The notes beneath the pieces were generated by a model, which was not told the DNA's origin, did no database searches, and saw only the letters and a list, made by a program, of their open reading frames with translations. 64,000 bases of DNA from the NCBI RefSeq assembly GCF_023898315.1, contig NC_064622.1, positions 166,304,178 through 166,368,177 on the forward strand, written 5' to 3'. Positions 59,927 to 64,000 of this stretch are shown here, piece after piece. The stretch is from Schistocerca nitens. Its lineage: Eukaryota > Arthropoda > Insecta > Orthoptera > Acrididae. The position numbers and the translations under genes were made by a program. Numbering within the stretch: the stretch's first letter is position 1; every line of letters starts with the position of its first letter.

Positions 59927-60333
59927 TACATCCTTCTCAATCTGCTTACTGTGTTCATGTCTTGGTCTCTATGATTTTTACACTCCACACTGCTTCCCTC
60001 CAGTACTAAATTGGTAATCCCTTGACACCTCAGAACGCTTCCTATCAAACGATCCCTTCTTCTAGTCAAATTGTTCTGCAAATTCCTCTTCTCCCCAATT
60101 GTATTCAGTACCTCCTCAATAGTTAGGTGATCTACAAGCTAATCTTCAACGTTCTTCTGTAGCACCACATTTCGAAAGCTTCTATTCTCTTCTTGTCTAA
60201 ACTATTTAGCGTTCAAGTTTCACTTCCATACATAGCTACACTCCATACAAATACTTTCAGAAACAACTTCCTGACACTTGAATCTATACTCGATGTTAAC
60301 AAGTTTCTCTTCTTCAGAAACACTTTCCTGTCA
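59927..60333 (-). mobile_element. RTE 3' fragment, right part of the split copy
   Basis: It continues the piece at 52468-52541 without loss. TACATCCTTCTCAATCTGC begins the part; the YGSETW-equivalent region is at about 60210-60235. It ends near 60333, where a mariner-like sequence starts. Frameshifted. Confidence 0.85.
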
Positions 60334-60335
60334 AA

Positions 60336-60665
60336 ATTTTACGAGGGTAGGAACTTTATTAGTGGCAACTATTTATTTACAACTTGTACAAAATAGATAT
60401 GTGTTTCAAAGTTTTACTGACCTTCAGAGTAGTCACCAGCATTGTGTATAACCTGTTGCCAGTGATGTGGAAGTCGTAGGATACTCTTAGCAGTGCCAGA
60501 TGTGTTGACAGTTAGAGCGGCACGCCCTATAGCCCGACGAATTTGTAGCAGTTCTGAAGCGGATGCTGTGAAGTGTGTCCTTCAGTTTAGAAATTGAGTT
60601 CAACTTACGAGGGCTTAAGTCAGGGGAGTGTAGTAGGTGGTATAGCACTTAGCAGCCCCATCAGT
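60336..60665 (-). pseudogene. mariner-like transposase C-terminal fragment
   Basis: It starts with a likely terminal sequence TTTTACGAGGGTAGGAAC. On the minus strand a C-terminal LPHHWQQVIHNAGDY segment (about 60430-60475) fits the RW-KCI-GDY end of mariner-type transposases. An upstream arginine/alanine-rich stretch lies at 60500-60560. The other end and the catalytic part are missing. Confidence 0.5.
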
Positions 60666-60929
60666 CAAACATCAGTAACAGCTCTCCCCTTAAAATAAGC
60701 AATTCAAGGCAATATGGATAGTGTCTTTGTACAAGAGTCCATGAGCTACCCTTATCAAAGTCGTGCCACTGTTCATAATGTTATTACTAAGGTAAATAAT
60801 ATGAGTTAAGGTAACAGCTTATAGAATAGTAGAGCCATTGAGACATTGACAGGCATGTAAACAAGACTGAAAACTTTCCTAGCTTCGAGACGAATCCTAT
60901 TTTGAACTAGATGACACACTAAATACACA

Positions 60930-61214
60930 ATGACAGGACTACTGTTCTGCAGTAGACTGGCGAGATGGATTGTATTGTTTCGAGTGGGCGAAGGGAGAAG
61001 ATGGGGAACAGAAGGAAGGGTATGGGAATGGTGGATGCAGCTTGGAGGAAGACAGCGAGTATATGGGATAGGGGTGAGGGAGGTTGAGGCAGCAGGTAAA
61101 CTTGATAAGAATGCAACACACTGGCACCAGTAACTATGTGCCGCACACAATGATGGTGAATGTATTGGAAGGGGATTGCAGGAAGAGGAGACTGAGGAGG
61201 GAGTGAGTGAATGA

Positions 61215-61271
<57 letters not shown>

Positions 61272-62080
61272 GGGTGGTATTAGGGGACTGGTGATTGGTA
61301 AGGGTGGAGATCGATATAAGGCAGGTACTTGGTGGGCAGTGGGACCAGGAGAATTACGAGAATGAAGGATCTGTTACAAGGATAATTCCCACCAACATAG
61401 TTCAGAAAAGCTGGTGCCAGGGTAAGGATCCAGATGGCACAGGTTGTGAAGTAGCCATTGGATTCGAGCACATAGTGCTCATCAGTGTGTTCTGCTGGAT
61501 GGTCAACTGTGCTCTTGGCAACGGTGTGATAGTGGCCATTCATTCGGGTGGACAGTTGGCTGGTGGTCATAACCACTTAAAAATAATGTGCAGAAATTGC
61601 AACAGTGATTGTATGTAATATGACTGCTTTCACAGTGGTATAGGATAAGCCTGTTATGGGGCTGGAGTAGGTCGTGTTGGGTAGGTTAATTGGTCACGTC
61701 TTGCACCATTGTTTTCCACAGGAATTTTACCCATGTGGCCATGGGTTGGGAGTGGGTATGGAATAGGAATAGACTGGGACATTGTGTAGATAAGCTGAGT
61801 GCCGAAGTCCACTTCAAGAGGGGTGGACAAGATTGTAGGTAGGATTATCGTCATTTACAGGCTTGATGATATAGTTGAAGCCCTGGCAGCAGGTATGGTT
61901 CAGTTGTTTTAATCTGGAAATTGCGGGCGATGAGGACGTTCCCTTACAGCTGGGTCTTGGACTGGTATAATTAGAGGTGTGTGAAGACAAGGTTTAGGAA
62001 TTTCTGTGGACTAGGTTTGTGGGATAGTGCCCTCTGTGAAGGCATTAGTGAGACCTCCAGCATACTGGGTAAGGGACTTC
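60930..62080 (-). pseudogene. Penelope-like element, 3' fragment
   Basis: The minus strand holds a GIY-YIG endonuclease remnant (STRMNGHYHTVAKS at about 61510-61552, then HPAEHTDEH). It is homologous to 1900-2150. The right edge (62040-62080) matches the RT end at 2635-2665 of the first PLE (GTGAGACC...GGGAC). (GT)n tracts interrupt it at 61218-61266 and border it at 62083-62134. Many frameshifts. Confidence 0.65.
61218..61266. repeat. (GT)n microsatellite inside the PLE fragment
   Basis: About 48 bases of alternating GT. Confidence 0.95.
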
Positions 62081-62082
62081 TC

Positions 62083-62083
62083 A

Positions 62084-62134
<51 letters not shown>
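62083..62134. repeat. (GT)n microsatellite at the PLE edge
   Basis: About 50 bases of alternating GT at the right boundary of the PLE fragment. Confidence 0.95.
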
Positions 62135-62135
<1 letters not shown>

Positions 62136-62785
62136 GTCTTAACTCGAAAAAGGATTTATCTGAAAGCTAGCGAAGTTTCCAGTGTTGTTTCTATGTTTGT
62201 TGATGACCCAACAAGTTTTGAGTTGCTGCCTTTACTTCTAAATTATTTAAAATCTGTTCCAACTTTCCATATGATATTGATAAGGTAAGCTGCACTAGTC
62301 TGGCTAGTATTTTAAAATCCTTCTGTTATGAGTAGCAAAAGATATTTATTCCAAAATATGGTATTGTAATTATGGTTAACACTTTAAATGCATACATTCT
62401 TATCTAGGCTTTGAACTGAGATGTTGGTGCAACCACATACAGCCTATGGGATTAAGGCTGAAAATTAATGATAAATATTGCATGAATTTTTGGTGGTATT
62501 CAAGTTTCGTAGCCTCACACACTGAATGTGATGGTGAGATTCACAAATTAATCTTTAAAATGGGTTACTAAAATTGTTTCATATTTGATATGATATCAGA
62601 CCTCAAAACTGTTCTGGTGATATTGGTAAAATTCATACTTCTTTGTAATAGTACAAGAACTAGGATTAAAATATTCAGTAAAGATAGATATTTAAAGCAA
62701 TGCTGTTGGAAAAATATACACTGAAAGTAAAAAGTGGCATCCTTCATTATCAAAATCAAATACCACAGTTTTCTTATGTTGACAG
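62135..62785. other. Probable intron upstream of the exon
   Basis: AT-rich, no element recognised. It ends in TTTTCTTATGTTGACAG, a good 3' splice site. Confidence 0.5.
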
Positions 62786-62953
62786 GTTTCCGACACACGT
62801 CTGCCTCATTCTGACGGTCAAGACGAAGCGTCTGGTTCTAGCAGTGAGGTGGACGACACTACTGAGACCAAGGTGCTGGTTATCAGCACGGCCAACTCCA
62901 CAGGCAATGGCTGTGTGGATCAAACCTCCACCACAACCACCACCATTTGCAGT
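62786..62953 (+). CDS. Internal exon of an unidentified host gene
   Basis: An acceptor (pyrimidine-rich stretch then ACAG at 62782-62785) and a consensus donor (GTAAGT at 62954-62959) enclose 168 bp. This has clearly higher GC and CpG than its surroundings. Frame 1 is fully open (56 codons, beginning VSDTRLPHSDGQDEASG). It is rich in Ser, Thr, Asp and Glu and ends in a Thr run before ICS. Frame 2 is also open but gives an unlikely basic, proline-rich reading; frame 3 has a stop. The length is a multiple of three, so skipping would keep frame. No domain is recognised; it looks like a disordered region. It is the only segment here with a convincing host coding look. Confidence 0.7.
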
Positions 62954-63620
62954 GTAAGTAAATAATTCCTTAATTTGCTGTACCTATTGGCTTAGTTTTT
63001 GACATACAGACATGAGAAAATTATACCACTTACAGTGATGTACTTGACCTCTCGCAGCGCTAGTCAGTTGAAGTGTTGTTTGTGTTTCAAAATCCTTTCT
63101 ACTTGTGCATCATAGTTATCATAGTTGTGAGTGTGTTCATTTTATAACATCCGTAGAGAATTAATTATAAATCAGTGTAAAACCATTGTAATCGCTATAG
63201 AATTAAATTATATGTTAAACCCAAAAGTACAAAATAGTACTTCAGTGTCTTAGGATTTTCTGTTACTTTTTGCTTCTTTTGTCTCACTGATTTGTATCTG
63301 CGAAAAGTTTTAAGTATCACTGTAGTTTGGCGTCGATGTTAGGAATAGGTCCCCCATAACTGGCTGGGTAAGTTATTTCAAAGGTTCAAGAAAGGCAAGA
63401 GAGTGCCAGTTCCAGTAGGACAATACATAGCAAAGCACTGCAGTGTTCAAACCAAAATTCAGGATGAAGACGCTTGACCTTAGTATGTCTACCCGCCATT
63501 GTATTTAATTGCAAGCAATGTGGTGTTACAAACCTACAATGCATTTCTTGATTATTGATGACAGTCCTAATGATGCAGAACATATTACAATCCACTGAAC
63601 AGAGAAAGTTTTAATGTTTC
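62954..63620. other. Probable intron downstream of the exon
   Basis: AT-rich sequence with no recognisable gene or element. Confidence 0.45.
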
Positions 63621-63865
63621 TAAAGAATCCGCCTCGATTGCAAATGGAAACCAGATGTTGACCTAGGTTTCGGCGCAGGTAACCACGCCTTCTTCGGAAC
63701 ACACTAAAACTACAAACTGCCTAAAGAGGCATGGTCCAACATTGATACAGACCATGCCTCTTTAGGCAGTTCGTAGTTTTAGTGTGTTCCGAAGAAGGCG
63801 TGGTTATCCGTGCCGAAACCTAGGTCAACATCCGGTTTCTATTTGCAATCAAGGCAGATTCTTTA
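63621..63865. repeat. 245-bp foldback (near-perfect hairpin) element
   Basis: Arms of about 115 bases (63621-63735 and 63750-63865) are inverted copies with only a few mismatches. Examples are TAAAGAATC at the edges, GATGTTGACCTAGGTTTCGGC and GAAGAAGGCGTGGTTA. They surround a loop of about 14 bases. It is non-coding. A MITE-like foldback element is inferred; target duplication is not clear. Confidence 0.85.
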
Positions 63866-64000
63866 TAATCATTAAATTATTCACGAATGCTGACGCGGTG
63901 CAATGTTAAAAGTTCTCAAGAGAAAGCTTTGTTCAGGATGCAGACTTCTCAGCTAACGACTACAGAAGGCTCTTCTGGGGAGGCAAAACTATAAGCTCCT

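Noticed and set aside
60919..61150. Overlapping open frames near 61000 on both strands
   Set aside because: They fall in the non-coding 3' part of a PLE fragment with biased composition; no motif supports any of them.
62700..62957. 85-codon open frame crossing the exon in frame 2
   Set aside because: It runs across the acceptor and donor sites and reads as a basic, proline-rich tail. Frame 1 between the splice sites is more protein-like.

Overview
This window is a stretch of a large, repeat-packed insect genome. The repeats point to an orthopteran, most likely an acridid grasshopper or locust of the Schistocerca type. The pointers are a tRNA-derived SINE with the tail signature around 8041-8138, RTE-clade LINEs ending in (CAA)n or (GAA)n, Penelope-like elements (PLEs) with GIY-YIG remnants, and a characteristic 1-kb inverted-repeat element at 34333-35294. 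This attribution is from family recall, not a search. Only one segment looks like host coding sequence: a 168-bp internal exon at 62786-62953 with good splice sites on the + strand. A CpG-rich tract at 42690-43760 could be a promoter. The rest looks like intron or intergenic DNA made of layered transposons.

Layout. 1-4286: an RTE tail, an inverted-repeat element with tRNA-Gly-like modules, and a PLE on the minus strand. 4287-17690: one degraded jockey-type LINE (minus strand) broken by at least eight insertions: an RTE, a SINE, a palindromic pair of PLE 3' ends, a TA-flanked MITE, a PLE that itself carries a mariner, a mariner-like element, a solo LTR and a PLE 3' fragment. A second copy of this LINE at 45640-46885 is collinear and shows that the pieces belong together. 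17694-20905: a second tRNA-carrying inverted-repeat element with a SINE at its centre, an RTE fragment and a mariner. 20906-34332: mostly unrecognised sequence with mariner-like remnants, microsatellites and LINE tails. 34333-35294: a third tRNA-carrying inverted-repeat element. 35590-42160: LINE fragments and a hAT element with an 8-bp target duplication. 44500-52215: Tc1-like remnants, LINEs and a mariner-like pseudogene.

52468-60333 is a four-level nest. An RTE fragment (minus) is split by a DNA transposon with 0.5-kb terminal inverted repeats and a 4-bp target duplication (52542-59922, Sola-like). That transposon is split by a 5'-truncated RTE (55979-59400), which is split by a 936-bp mariner deletion derivative (56501-57436). 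60336-64000 holds a mariner-like fragment, a PLE fragment, the host exon and a 245-bp foldback element.

The most unusual pattern is that three otherwise different inverted-repeat elements (805-1410, 17694-19014, 34333-35294) each carry a tRNA-like module in both arms, at symmetric positions and pointing inward. The tRNA resembled differs between them (Gly, Val, probably Arg).
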